Assembly (NCBI RefSeq): GCF_004349065.1
Contig: NZ_SMKZ01000006.1
Coordinates: 104,736-168,735, forward strand
Reading direction: 5' to 3'
Origin: Jiangella asiatica
GTDB lineage: Bacteria > Actinomycetota > Actinomycetes > Jiangellales > Jiangellaceae
DNA: 64,000 bases
The first letter of the stretch is position 1; every line of letters starts with the position of its first letter. The position numbers and the translations under genes were made by a program. Shown here in pieces: positions 15,722-24,750 of the stretch. Below the pieces are notes generated by a model. The model was not told the DNA's origin. It ran no database searches and worked only from the letters and a program-made list of their open reading frames with translations.

Positions 15722-16903
15722 ATGTTGGAGGAGGTCTTCCGGAACGAGTGGGGCCGGGTGCTGGCCTCGCTGGTCGGGTTCCTCGGCGACTTCGACCGGG
15801 CCGAGGAAGCTGCGCAGGAGGCGTTCACGATCGCGGCACAGCAGTGGCCGGAGTCGGGGCTGCCGGACAACCCGGGGGCGTGGCTGGTGCGCACGGCCCG
15901 TAACCGGGCTATCGACCGGATCCGCCGCGAGCGCACCCTGGCGCAGAAGATCCGGCTGCTGCCGGTTCCCGAGGCGGCCACCATGGACGAGTTCGACGAC
16001 ATCGAGCTGGACGAGACCGTGATCAAGGACGAGCGACTCGAGCTGATCTTCACCTGTTGTCACCCGGCGTTGCCGTTGGAGGGGCAGGTGGCGCTGACGT
16101 TGCGGGCGTTGGGTGGGTTGGCCACCGCCGAGATCGCGCGGGCGTTCCTGGTGTCGGAGGAGACGATGAAGCGGCGCCTGTCCCGCGCCAAGGCGAAGAT
16201 CAAGGCGACCGGTATCCCATTCGCCGTCCCCGACGCGCATCGGCTGCCGGACCGCCTGGACGCGGTTCTGGCCGTGGTCTATCTGATCTACAACGAGGGC
16301 TACGCGGGCCGGGGCGACCTTGGCGCCGAAGCCATCCGGCTGGGCCGGGTCCTGTCCGGGTTGATGCCCGACGAGCCGGAGACGCACGGGCTGCTCGCGC
16401 TGATGATGATCCACGACGCGCGGCGGCGGGCCCGGTTCGCCGGTGAGGATCTGGTGCTGCTCGAGGACCAGGACCGGTCGTTGTGGGACGCGCCGCAGCT
16501 GGCGGCCGGACAGGCGGTGTTGGAGCGGGCGGTCGCGCTGGGCGGTCGCGGCCCCTACGTCGTCCAGGCGGCGATCGCGTCGCTGCAGACCAGGGAGCGG
16601 GTCGACTGGGCCCGGGTGGCGGGCCTGTACCGGCGGCTGGTCGAGCTGACCGGATCACCGGTGGTCCGGCTCAACCACGCCGCCGCGATGGCGCAGGCCG
16701 GTGACCCCGCCGCCGCGTTGCGCACCGTGGATGCGCTGGACCCGGAGCTGGACGGTTACCTGTACTTGCACTCCACCCGCGGCGAGCTGCTGCACCGGCT
16801 GGGCCGCGACGACGACGCCCGTACGGCGTACCGTCGGGCGCTGGAGCTGGCCACCAGCACGCCGGAACGGCGCTTCCTCACCCGCCGGCTGGAAGAAATC
16901 TGA
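15722..16903 (+). CDS. ECF42-type RNA polymerase sigma factor with long C-terminal extension
   Basis: A 393-residue protein. Sigma region 2 spans about 1-70 (FLGDFDRAEEAAQEAFTIA, NPGAWLVRTARNRAIDRIRRE) and region 4 about 110-165 (LPLEGQVALTLRALGGLATAEIARAFLVSEETMKRRLSRAKAKI). The extension of over 200 residues (YLIYNEGYAG..., TPR-like helices such as RLNHAAAMAQAGDPAAALRTVDAL) is typical of ECF42 and needed for its activity in studied members. There is no anti-sigma gene. It is transcribed with the upstream DGPF gene. Confidence 0.92.
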   Translation: MLEEVFRNEWGRVLASLVGFLGDFDRAEEAAQEAFTIAAQQWPESGLPDNPGAWLVRTARNRAIDRIRRERTLAQKIRLLPVPEAATMDEFDDIELDETVIKDERLELIFTCCHPALPLEGQVALTLRALGGLATAEIARAFLVSEETMKRRLSRAKAKIKATGIPFAVPDAHRLPDRLDAVLAVVYLIYNEGYAGRGDLGAEAIRLGRVLSGLMPDEPETHGLLALMMIHDARRRARFAGEDLVLLEDQDRSLWDAPQLAAGQAVLERAVALGGRGPYVVQAAIASLQTRERVDWARVAGLYRRLVELTGSPVVRLNHAAAMAQAGDPAAALRTVDALDPELDGYLYLHSTRGELLHRLGRDDDARTAYRRALELATSTPERRFLTRRLEEI

Positions 16904-16969
16904 TTCCCGCCTGCCGATCGACGCGACTGTCAGGCGCCGGCGACGATGGCGCCTGGGGCGGTTCAATCC

Positions 16970-17656
16970 TTATGGCTTCTGCTGCCCCGGCGGCTGGATG
17001 ACGGACGCCTCGTGGATCATGCGCCGGACGATCGGGGCGAACGGCAGGGTGGCGAGGCGTACCTCGGCGCTCAGACGGGCAGCTGGGACGACGCGGCGAT
17101 GGGAGATCTCGAACCGCGGGTCCCAACGTGCCAGCTCGACGTCGGCGCGCCACATCGAACGGACGAGGACCAGGCCCTGCTCGTGTCCCGCGACGCACAC
17201 CCCGCGGGTGAATCCGAGCAGCCTGGCCCGGACGACGGTCGCGCAGGCTTCCTCGAGGACCTCGCGCCGCAGTGTCTCCTCCCAGGTCTCGTCGCCGTCG
17301 GGCCTGCCGGCCGGTAGCTCCCAGCGGTCGCCGTCGCGGCTGATGAGGACGATCTGACCGTCCGGGGTCACGCAGATGCCCTCCGCGCCGTGGCGCCGTC
17401 CGGCCGGAGGCTCCGGCGGCGGGTGCCATGCCACGACCCAGTCCTGGCCGTTCGCCCTGGCGGCGACGGGCTCTCCATCGGCGGCGATCGCGGACATGAC
17501 GGTTCTCGGGCCGGTGACGTCACGACGCAGCGCGGTGCGCAGCCACGCCGGCACCTCGTCGACGCCGGCCTCCGCCTCCGTCGGCGCGTCGTACTCCGCC
17601 GCCTCGGACTCCCCGTCGGACGTGCCGCCGCGCCGGATCCGGTCGCTCCAGCCCAT
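16970..17656 (-). CDS. NUDIX hydrolase
   Basis: A 228-residue protein with an acidic N-terminal extension of about 45 residues and a NUDIX domain after GICVTPDGQIVLISRDGDRWELPAG. The NUDIX box follows directly: G-x5-E-x7-REVLEE is present (GRPDGDE...LRREVLEEA). The usual Gly after the glutamates is replaced by Ala-Cys. The substrate is not predictable. It lies downstream of the siderophore operon on the same strand but with a separate start 66 bases away. Confidence 0.85.
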   Translation of the reverse strand: MGWSDRIRRGGTSDGESEAAEYDAPTEAEAGVDEVPAWLRTALRRDVTGPRTVMSAIAADGEPVAARANGQDWVVAWHPPPEPPAGRRHGAEGICVTPDGQIVLISRDGDRWELPAGRPDGDETWEETLRREVLEEACATVVRARLLGFTRGVCVAGHEQGLVLVRSMWRADVELARWDPRFEISHRRVVPAARLSAEVRLATLPFAPIVRRMIHEASVIQPPGQQKP

Positions 17657-17722
17657 GTCGTCGCTTCCTCACTCCGTCGCGGCATTCGAGCCAGATGATA
17701 GGAGTCGAGGGTCGACGGTGGC

Positions 17723-19528
17723 TCACCCGGGGAACTCGGGGGCGAGCGGGTTCGCGACGCTGCCGACTGCGGAGACGACGGGCCGCTCGGCGTCGTCGGC
17801 ATAGCCGCGGTCGAACAGTCGCAGCCGGTTGAGGCACAGCTTGGGGAACGTCGGCGTCTCGAGGTCGAACATCTCGAACCGGTCGCCCAGCTGTCCGGCG
17901 AACCGCGACCGGTACGCCGAAAGCACCGCCCGCGCCGACCCCCAGAACGACGACTCCGGCACACCCAGCCGGTCCGCGGCGATCTCCGCGAGGTAGCGGT
18001 ACACGCAGATCAGCAGGCCGTTCTGCAGGTACTTGCGCAGCGTCTTGCCGTCCAACGTGACGTCGGACAGGGCGGCGCGAACGGCCGGGGTCAGGCCCGC
18101 GTGCTCCGGAATCAGCTCCGAGCAGATGGCCAGGTCGTCGACGAAGTCCTTGACGACCAGCCGGACCGGCACGCCGGACCGGTGCACGATCATGCAGTTC
18201 TGCCCGTGGGGGGAGAACATCGCGCCGTAGCGGTACAGCACGTGCAGCAGCGGCGGGAGGATCGCGCCGTGCAGGCGCGCCACCCATTCGGCCGCGGTGA
18301 GGCCACTCCGCGCGACCAGCGCCTCGGCGAATGACCCGCCCCACGGGTCGACGTGGAGCAGCGCGGCCAGCGACACGGCCTGCTCGCCGGGCGCCAGGTA
18401 CGGCTGGACCGGCTCGCGCCAGATGGCACCGAGCAGCTCCGTGTACTGGTACGGAACACCTGGCAGCGACGCGTACGCCGGGTGCGTGACGCTGACCCCT
18501 GCCACCTCGCCGAGCAGGATCACCCCGGTCTCGCGCAGGAAGTCGTCCCCGTCGACAACCGAGGCCAGCCACGACGTCAGCGCGGGTGCCGCCAGCGTCC
18601 GCTCTCGCGGCAGCCCGCGGTAGACCGAGGTGTTGAGGATCGAGACCGGCAGCTTCAGGTACCGGCGGGTCGGGTCGTCGATGTCGGTCATGGTGCGGAT
18701 GGCCAGCTGTGGCCGGTACCGGGCCGACCCTTCACCGAGGAACACCAGCGACCCGTCGGCCAGCGCCGACGCGTGCAGCGGCACGATCCGGTGCGTCCAC
18801 TGCCAGGGGTGCACCGGCAGGTAGACACAGGTGTCCGGGTCGAGGCCGCCCAGCCGGGCCCGGGCGCGCACCTGCTCCCAGCCCGCGGGCCCGACCTGTT
18901 CGCGCACGACGGTGTGGTGGTCGAGCCCGGGCACGGTGGCCACGTCCGCCAGGTCTGGCGCGGCGGCCAGCCAGAGCAGCTGGACGTCGCGCCCGGCTTC
19001 CGGCGGGTACGCCTCCAGGTCGCTCACCGAGAAGCCGACCCGGCCCTTGCTGGCGACGATCCACGGGTGCCCGGTCAGCTGGCTCTCGACCAGGACCGGC
19101 TCCAGGTCGACCAGCTCCGTGGCCGGCCGCGCCTGCGCCAGCTGCCGCGCGTCGGACAGCAGCGTCGACGACAGCTCCGACACCGAGCCGGCGACGGTGG
19201 ACGGGTCGGCGTCGCCGAGCAGCCGGGTGAAGACGTCGACGGCGTCCGGCAGGCCACTCGCACCGTCGCCGTCCTCGCCATTGTCACCACCGGTGCCGTC
19301 GAACGCGAGCGACGACGGGTCCACCCGCCACCAGCCCAGAGCACGGCGGACCGCCCGCCCGGTCAGCAGCCCGCCGGGCAGCGCGAGCCGCAGCGCTCCG
19401 TCCACGGTGACCGCTGGGGTGATGATCTCCTCGTACCAGAACTCGGTGATCATCTTGGCGATGAGCTCGCGGTTGGCCCGGTCCCAGTGCTGCGGGGTGA
19501 GGGCGGCCAGGATCGGACTGTCACTCAT
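17723..19528 (-). CDS. rhbF: IucA/IucC-family siderophore synthetase, second (RhbF-like)
   Basis: A 601-residue NIS synthetase. The ATG at 19528 overlaps the end of the upstream gene by eight bases. The N-terminal domain has TGHPWIVASKGRVGFS (HPxxxxxKGR at 154-163, ATP-binding). The palm has SPHGQNCMIVHRSGVP and KDFVDDLAI. The family joins a citrate carboxylate to an amine or hydroxylamine using ATP. As last gene of an rhbABCDEF-like order it would add the second N-acetyl-N-hydroxy-diaminopropane arm. Which synthetase acts first is inferred only from order. Confidence 0.88.
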   Translation of the reverse strand: MSDSPILAALTPQHWDRANRELIAKMITEFWYEEIITPAVTVDGALRLALPGGLLTGRAVRRALGWWRVDPSSLAFDGTGGDNGEDGDGASGLPDAVDVFTRLLGDADPSTVAGSVSELSSTLLSDARQLAQARPATELVDLEPVLVESQLTGHPWIVASKGRVGFSVSDLEAYPPEAGRDVQLLWLAAAPDLADVATVPGLDHHTVVREQVGPAGWEQVRARARLGGLDPDTCVYLPVHPWQWTHRIVPLHASALADGSLVFLGEGSARYRPQLAIRTMTDIDDPTRRYLKLPVSILNTSVYRGLPRERTLAAPALTSWLASVVDGDDFLRETGVILLGEVAGVSVTHPAYASLPGVPYQYTELLGAIWREPVQPYLAPGEQAVSLAALLHVDPWGGSFAEALVARSGLTAAEWVARLHGAILPPLLHVLYRYGAMFSPHGQNCMIVHRSGVPVRLVVKDFVDDLAICSELIPEHAGLTPAVRAALSDVTLDGKTLRKYLQNGLLICVYRYLAEIAADRLGVPESSFWGSARAVLSAYRSRFAGQLGDRFEMFDLETPTFPKLCLNRLRLFDRGYADDAERPVVSAVGSVANPLAPEFPG

Positions 19529-21497
19529 GCGGCTTCTCCTCGAGCAGCTGGTCGGCGCCGAAGCGCTGGTACACGGTGCGTGGCCGGACGGGGTAGACCT
19601 CACGGCCGGTCAGCGCGTTGACGATGACGGAGTTGCGGTGCGCGCCGAGGCCGAGGTCGGGCGCGCCGACGCCGTGGGTGTGCAGCTCGGCGTTCTGTGC
19701 GAACAGCGTGGACGGGGCGCCGGAGGCCAGCTCCAGCCGGTAGTCCGCCGACACCAGCGGCCGCCCATGCTCGTCGCATGTCAGCAGGCCAGGCGGTACC
19801 GGCAGCGGCGCCGGCTCGTGGCCCGTCCCGAGCACGATCACGTCGGTGTCGCGGGTGAACGTCCGGTCCTGGTCGCGGTGGTGCCACGTGAGCCGCCAGC
19901 GCCGGCCCGGCTCCGGGGACGGCGAGATGCCGCGCAGCTCGCAGCCGCCGGCGTAGGTCACCGGCGGGTCGTCACGGTCGACCGTCGCCTCGTAGAGCAG
20001 GTCGTAGATGCGCTCGCTGGTCTCGGCCGAGAGGCCCTTGTAGAGCAGGTCCTGGCCGGACCGGACCTCGTCGCGCACCGCTGGCGGCAGGGCGCGGAAG
20101 TACTCCGTGTACTCGGGCGTGAAGTGCTCGAGCCCGAGCTTGGAGTACTCCATCGGCAAGAACCCGCGCGACCGGGTGAACCAGTCCACCGTCAGCCCAC
20201 CCGGCAGCCCGGTCTCCAGCAGGTCGGCCACGACCTCGCCGGCGCTCTGCCCCGACCCGACGACGGTGACGGCACCCGCCGTCACCGCCTTCTCCCGGTA
20301 GGTCAGGTAGTCCTCGGTGTGGAAGACGGCGTCGCCGACCACCTCGCGCGCCACGGCGGGGACCGACGGGCGGCTGCCCACGCCGAACACCACCGACCTG
20401 GCGCGGTGCTCGTCGACGGCGCCGTCGGCGAAGCGCACCCGCACCAGCCAGCCGCCGCCGGCCGCCGGCGTCACCGACTCCACCAGCGACCCGAACCGGC
20501 ACGACGGCAGCGATTCGGCCACCCAGCGCGCGTAGGCGTCGAACTCCGCGCGCGGCACGTGGAACCGCTCGTAGAAGTAGAAGCGGTACAGCCGGCCGCG
20601 CTCGTGCAGGTAGTTGAGGAACGACCACCTGCTGGTCGGGTCGGCGAGCGTCACGAGGTCGGCGAGGAACGGCACCTGCAGCGTGGTGCCGGGCAGCATC
20701 AGCCCGGGGTGCCAGGCGAAGCGGGGCGCGGCTTCGAAGAACACCGCGTCGACCTCGGGGACCGGCGACAGCAGCGCGGCCAGGCCGAGGTTGAACGGCC
20801 CCAGCCCGACCCCGACGACGTCGTACTCGTACGAGCGACCCGCCCTCGCGCTGATCGTGGAGTAAGCGGGCAACTGCGGGGTGGAATGTCCGATTGATGG
20901 CCCGATCACTCCACGATCAACACTGGGTGCGGGGCCGAGGGCGGCGCGATCGTCCGGCCAGCGCGCGTCGAACTGCTCGCGCGTGCAGGCCAGCAGCGCC
21001 GCCCGCTTGTCCGGCAGATCGACCTCTCCCAGCGACCGCAGCCCCAGACGGTCGCAGTAGGCGAGCATCCGGCTGTTGCGCACGTCCGGCTCGCAGACGG
21101 CGCGGTCGCCGCGGTTGAGCAGCCAGGCCAGCACCGCGCGTCCCATCAGTCGCGGCACCCCGGTCCCGAGCATCGACGGCGGCCCGACCAACAGGTGGAA
21201 CCCGACGTCGTCGTCGCGGGCGGGGTACGCCGACGCCAGCGGGTCGTCGGTCACGACGTACGTCTCCACGTAGCCGAACGGGACGCCGTCGGCCGAGACC
21301 AGCCACGGGCTGAGGTGGGTGAGCCCGGCCAGGTAGTCACGGATCCGCCGGAGCGGCCGGCCCAGCTGCCACCACGGGACGACGTGCTCGCGGTTCATCC
21401 AGTCGTGGACGAGCTCGGCGTCGGCGTCGGGCCGCACCGGCCGGAACGTCAGCTCGACGGAGGCGCCCGGCGGCGTCACCGACCACGCGGCCGTCAC
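19521..21497 (-). CDS. Fused siderophore acetyltransferase and FAD-dependent N-monooxygenase (RhbD-RhbE-like)
   Basis: The GTG at 21497 overlaps the TGA of the upstream gene (GTGA). The 658 residues contain two enzymes. About 10-185 is an AlcB/IucB-type GNAT (HDWMNREHVVPWWQLGRP, YPARDDDVGFHLLVG). About 224-658 is an IucD-type lysine/diamine N-monooxygenase with FAD motif GVGLGPFN (229-236), NADPH motif VVGSGQSAGE and a C-terminal DVIVLGTGHEP in place of the ATGY motif. In rhizobactin systems these are separate rhbD and rhbE genes. Here the linker (about 186-222) is partly encoded by an inverted repeat (20852-20919). Product: N-hydroxy-N-acetyl-diaminopropane. Confidence 0.88.
   Translation of the reverse strand: MTAAWSVTPPGASVELTFRPVRPDADAELVHDWMNREHVVPWWQLGRPLRRIRDYLAGLTHLSPWLVSADGVPFGYVETYVVTDDPLASAYPARDDDVGFHLLVGPPSMLGTGVPRLMGRAVLAWLLNRGDRAVCEPDVRNSRMLAYCDRLGLRSLGEVDLPDKRAALLACTREQFDARWPDDRAALGPAPSVDRGVIGPSIGHSTPQLPAYSTISARAGRSYEYDVVGVGLGPFNLGLAALLSPVPEVDAVFFEAAPRFAWHPGLMLPGTTLQVPFLADLVTLADPTSRWSFLNYLHERGRLYRFYFYERFHVPRAEFDAYARWVAESLPSCRFGSLVESVTPAAGGGWLVRVRFADGAVDEHRARSVVFGVGSRPSVPAVAREVVGDAVFHTEDYLTYREKAVTAGAVTVVGSGQSAGEVVADLLETGLPGGLTVDWFTRSRGFLPMEYSKLGLEHFTPEYTEYFRALPPAVRDEVRSGQDLLYKGLSAETSERIYDLLYEATVDRDDPPVTYAGGCELRGISPSPEPGRRWRLTWHHRDQDRTFTRDTDVIVLGTGHEPAPLPVPPGLLTCDEHGRPLVSADYRLELASGAPSTLFAQNAELHTHGVGAPDLGLGAHRNSVIVNALTGREVYPVRPRTVYQRFGADQLLEEKPHE
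20852..20919. repeat. Perfect 12-bp inverted repeat inside the fused rhbD-rhbE gene
   Basis: TGATCGTGGAGT at 20852-20863 and its exact complement ACTCCACGATCA at 20908-20919 flank 44 bases; an inner CGGG/CCCG pair extends the symmetry. The block lies exactly in the region encoding the linker between the acetyltransferase and monooxygenase domains and keeps the frame open. It looks like a small palindromic element that joined two genes, or a hairpin kept between them. Confidence 0.65.
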
Positions 21498-23281
21498 GAC
21501 GCCACCCCGAGCAGCGGGTTCGGCAGCGTCACATAGACCGACTGGGTGGAGATGTCGCCGACCAGCTCGTCCATGTCGTTCGCCCGGGTCAGCAGGTTCG
21601 CTTTGCACGGCCAGCGATCGTCGTCGAGCAGCCGGTCCAGCAGCGTGGCCGGGTACCGGCCGCCGCACGACCGCTCCGTCGTCAGCACCCGGCGAAGGTC
21701 GGACAGCAGGGCGGTCTCGTCGACGCACGGACCGAGCGCGTTCACCACCCCGAGCGTGAGGTTGACGAACAGGTAGTAGACCAGCCGCTCGTCGGCCAGC
21801 GCCTCCGGGAAGAGCGACTCGGTGGCCTCACCCAGCCCGGGGACGACGGCGACCAGGTCACCGTGCGCGGCCTCGCGGTGGAAGTAGCCCTGACTGTCGC
21901 GGTACACCCCGCGCACCGGCCAGCCGTCTTCCAGCTCCACCAGGGTGTTCTGCTGATGCGCCTCGAAGCACAGCCCGACCTCGAGATAGAGCCGGACCAG
22001 GGACCGGACGACCACGTCGCAGAAGCGGCCGAACCACTCGCGGGCCACCTCGTGCTCGGCCCGCCCGGACCGGTCCGCGATCGCCGCGACGAGCGCGGCC
22101 AGCCGGCTGTGCCCGCCGTACGGATGGTCCTGGCACAGCGTGGTCAGCGCGGTGACGTCGGGCGGCCCGTCGACCCCCCATCGGTTCGACCGCAGCAGCA
22201 CCGAGAAGCCGTTCAGCACCTCGTCGCCGCGGGCGACGGTCAGGTAGGCGGGGTCCTGGACGAGGACGAGATCCGGCGCGGCCGCCGCGGTCCATTGCCC
22301 GACGACCGTCCGGGCCAGCCGGGCGGACTCCACGGCGCGGTCCAGCTCCTTCGGCAGCGTCACCCGCATCGAGTTCGTCACCCGCACGTGCAGCGAGAAC
22401 TTCAGCTGCCACGGTGCCGCCGCCCGATACACCGTCCGCACCGACGTGGTCGGCAGGTACGGCGACCCCCACGGGCCGAGGTCGACGACGTCGCCGCTGG
22501 CGAACAGGCCGGCGGTCTCCGGCGCGGCGGCCAGCCGGTCCGCCTCGTAGGGGTGCGCCGGCAGCAGCACCCGGTCGTCGCCGACGGCCTTCAGCGTCGC
22601 GTCGAGGGCGGCCGGGTCCACCGCGGGGTCGTCGCGCAACAGGGCCTCGGCCAGCCGCGGCGCCGGCGTCTCCAGGGCACTGGCGTGACGGACGAGGTCG
22701 GCCGCGACGGCCAGCCAGCGCAGCGGGAACCGGCCGCCGGGCTCGGGGGAGTAACGCAGCCGTTCGACGGCACTCATCTCGCCGCGGCTCTTCGGCGTCG
22801 GGTGCACCAGGTGGCCCAGCAGCAGTGCCTGCTCGGACTCGCCGAACGGCAGCGGCGCGGCCGACCAGAGCCGGTCGATGTCCGCGGCCCGCCGGGTCAG
22901 GTGGTCGGCGACGGCCGCGGCGCTGTCGAGCACCCGGCTGAGCAGGGCGTCGCCGCGTCCGGGCACGTCGTCGAGTGCGTCTGCCAGCAGCACCGCCAGC
23001 GGCGCGAGCGAGATCGGCCTCGGCGCGGCGTCGCCGAGCTGGATCAGCGCCGGCAGCTCCAGCTGGTGCCGGAACGTCGCGGACACCCGCCGGACGCGGA
23101 CCAGCAGCCGGCCGTTCCAGCCCGGCAGCGGCACGACGACGACCGGCCGGTCGTCGAGCGTCTCCAGCCCCCAGCCCGGCAGCTCGCGCAGCCAGCACGC
23201 CAGCAGGGCGTGCGCTCCGGCGTCGTCGGCGGCCTGTCGAGGCGCCCGCGTCGCGGTCGCGGGGTCGAGGAAGTCGGTCAT
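21494..23281 (-). CDS. rhbC: IucA/IucC-family siderophore synthetase, first (RhbC-like)
   Basis: A 595-residue NIS synthetase. The ATG at 23281 overlaps the decarboxylase stop by four bases. It has HPTPKSR at 160-166 (ATP-binding HPxxKxR), LLPAHPYEADRL, a central WQLKFSLHVRVTNSMR that fits the palm, and FEAHQQNTLVEL near 440. Members condense citrate with an N-acyl-N-hydroxy-diamine. It reads without break to VYVTLPNPLLGVAS. Together with the later synthetase it would build the dihydroxamate-citrate core. The assignment to the first condensation is by analogy with rhbC. Confidence 0.9.
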   Translation of the reverse strand: MTDFLDPATATRAPRQAADDAGAHALLACWLRELPGWGLETLDDRPVVVVPLPGWNGRLLVRVRRVSATFRHQLELPALIQLGDAAPRPISLAPLAVLLADALDDVPGRGDALLSRVLDSAAAVADHLTRRAADIDRLWSAAPLPFGESEQALLLGHLVHPTPKSRGEMSAVERLRYSPEPGGRFPLRWLAVAADLVRHASALETPAPRLAEALLRDDPAVDPAALDATLKAVGDDRVLLPAHPYEADRLAAAPETAGLFASGDVVDLGPWGSPYLPTTSVRTVYRAAAPWQLKFSLHVRVTNSMRVTLPKELDRAVESARLARTVVGQWTAAAAPDLVLVQDPAYLTVARGDEVLNGFSVLLRSNRWGVDGPPDVTALTTLCQDHPYGGHSRLAALVAAIADRSGRAEHEVAREWFGRFCDVVVRSLVRLYLEVGLCFEAHQQNTLVELEDGWPVRGVYRDSQGYFHREAAHGDLVAVVPGLGEATESLFPEALADERLVYYLFVNLTLGVVNALGPCVDETALLSDLRRVLTTERSCGGRYPATLLDRLLDDDRWPCKANLLTRANDMDELVGDISTQSVYVTLPNPLLGVAS

Positions 23282-24750
23282 GCGGCCCGCTCCTTCGTGG
23301 TGCGAGCGACGTCCACGGCGGTGGCGACGACGGTGTCCAGCAGCGTCGCGACGTCGGCGAGGGTGGTCAGCGGGTTGGTGAGGGTGAGCTTCAGCGCCAC
23401 CCGGCCGCGGTGCCGGGTCCGGCCGACGACGGCCCGGCCGGAGGCGAGGAGCCGTCGCTGGACGTCGACGTTGACCCCGTCGAGGAGCGCGTCGTCCAGC
23501 CCGGCGGGCCGGCAGCGGAAGAGCACCATCACCGTCTGGGGCGGCGCCAGCAGCTCGAGCTCGGCCCGCCCGCCCACGGCGGCGCCCACGGCCGCGGTCA
23601 GGTCGACCAGGTGCTCCACCAGCTCCGCCAGCCGCCGCCGCCCGGTGGCCCGCAGCGAGACGACGATCTTCAGCGCGTCGAAGCGGCGCGAGGTGTCCAG
23701 CGACCGGTCGACCAGGTTGAGCACGTCGCCGTCGTCGGTCCGGTTGAGGTAGTCGGCCGGCTCGCGCACGCTGCCCAGCGTTTCGCCGTCGCGGACCAGC
23801 AGCGCGCTGGCGCCGATCGGCTGCCACCACAGCTTGTGCAGGTCGGCGGTGACGGAGTCGGCCCGCTCCAGACCGGCCAGCCGCGGCCGCAGCCGGTCGC
23901 TGAGCAGCAGCGCCGACCCGACAGCGGCGTCCACGTGGAACCACGCGCCGGCGGCAGCGGCACGGTCGGCGAGCGCGTCCAGCGGGTCGATCGCGCCGGT
24001 GTCCGTGGTGCCCGCGGTGCCGACGACGGCGATCGGCACGGCCCCGGTCTGCCGCAGCCCGTCCAGGCAACGGTCCAGCGCGGCGACGTCCATCCGGCCG
24101 GCGTCGTCGGTGGCCACGGCGATGACGGCGTCGCGGCCGAGGCCGAGCACGGCGGCGGCCTGCCGGACGCTGACGTGCGCGGCCATCGACGCGAGGATGC
24201 GCCACCTGGCGGCCGCGGGCGGCAGCCCGTCAACGTTCGCCCCGCCGCCCGCGTGGTCCCGCGCGAGCAGCAGCCCGAGCAGGTTCGAGGCCGTCCCGCC
24301 CGCCGTGAGCACGCCGGACGCCGTCGCCGGGAGACCAGCCAGCGCGGCCAGTCGGCTCACCAGGCGATCCTCGAGGTAGGTGGCGGCCGGTGCCTGGTCG
24401 AAGGAGTCCATGGACTGGTTGGTGGCCGCGACGGCAAGCTCGGTGGCGGTCGCGGTCAGCAGCGTCGGCGGGTGCAGGTGGGCCGCGCACGACGGGTCGG
24501 TGACGCGCGCCCCGTTGGCCAGGATCCGGTCCTCGACGTCGGCGAGCACGTCGCCCAGCTCCTCGGCGTCGTCGGGGAGCGGTTCGATGCCGGTTGCCAG
24601 CTCTCGCAGCTGCGCCGGGCTCTGCGACGGGAACGGTGCGCGGTGGTCAGTGCTGGTCAGCGCCTCGAGGACCGCCGCGACCGCCGCCCGCAAGGCGTCG
24701 TGCGAGGCGGTGCTGCCGTCGAGGAACAGCGGGGTGTCCGGTCCGGTCAC
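23278..24750 (-). CDS. rhbB: L-2,4-diaminobutyrate decarboxylase (RhbB-like)
   Basis: A 490-residue group II PLP decarboxylase. It has SAHLHPPT-like CAAHLHPPTLLTA near 88-100, GGTASN at 151-156, AWFHVDAAVGSA near 269-280, and TADLHKLWWQP with the PLP lysine K306. It would convert 2,4-diaminobutyrate to 1,3-diaminopropane. It overlaps the aminotransferase stop at its start (24747-24750) and the synthetase start at its end, so four consecutive genes are translationally coupled. Glutamate or DOPA decarboxylase activity is excluded only by context. Confidence 0.92.
   Translation of the reverse strand: MTGPDTPLFLDGSTASHDALRAAVAAVLEALTSTDHRAPFPSQSPAQLRELATGIEPLPDDAEELGDVLADVEDRILANGARVTDPSCAAHLHPPTLLTATATELAVAATNQSMDSFDQAPAATYLEDRLVSRLAALAGLPATASGVLTAGGTASNLLGLLLARDHAGGGANVDGLPPAAARWRILASMAAHVSVRQAAAVLGLGRDAVIAVATDDAGRMDVAALDRCLDGLRQTGAVPIAVVGTAGTTDTGAIDPLDALADRAAAAGAWFHVDAAVGSALLLSDRLRPRLAGLERADSVTADLHKLWWQPIGASALLVRDGETLGSVREPADYLNRTDDGDVLNLVDRSLDTSRRFDALKIVVSLRATGRRRLAELVEHLVDLTAAVGAAVGGRAELELLAPPQTVMVLFRCRPAGLDDALLDGVNVDVQRRLLASGRAVVGRTRHRGRVALKLTLTNPLTTLADVATLLDTVVATAVDVARTTKERAA

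Noticed and set aside
18831..20897. A 688-codon plus-strand open frame opposite the siderophore genes
   Set aside because: It runs antisense to two well-supported genes, its product is His/Arg/Gln-rich with no motif, and it arises from GC-rich third positions.
21494..24205. A 903-codon minus frame joining the first synthetase to upstream sequence
   Set aside because: The N-terminal third is out-of-frame decarboxylase DNA; the synthetase starts at 23281 with ATGA coupling.
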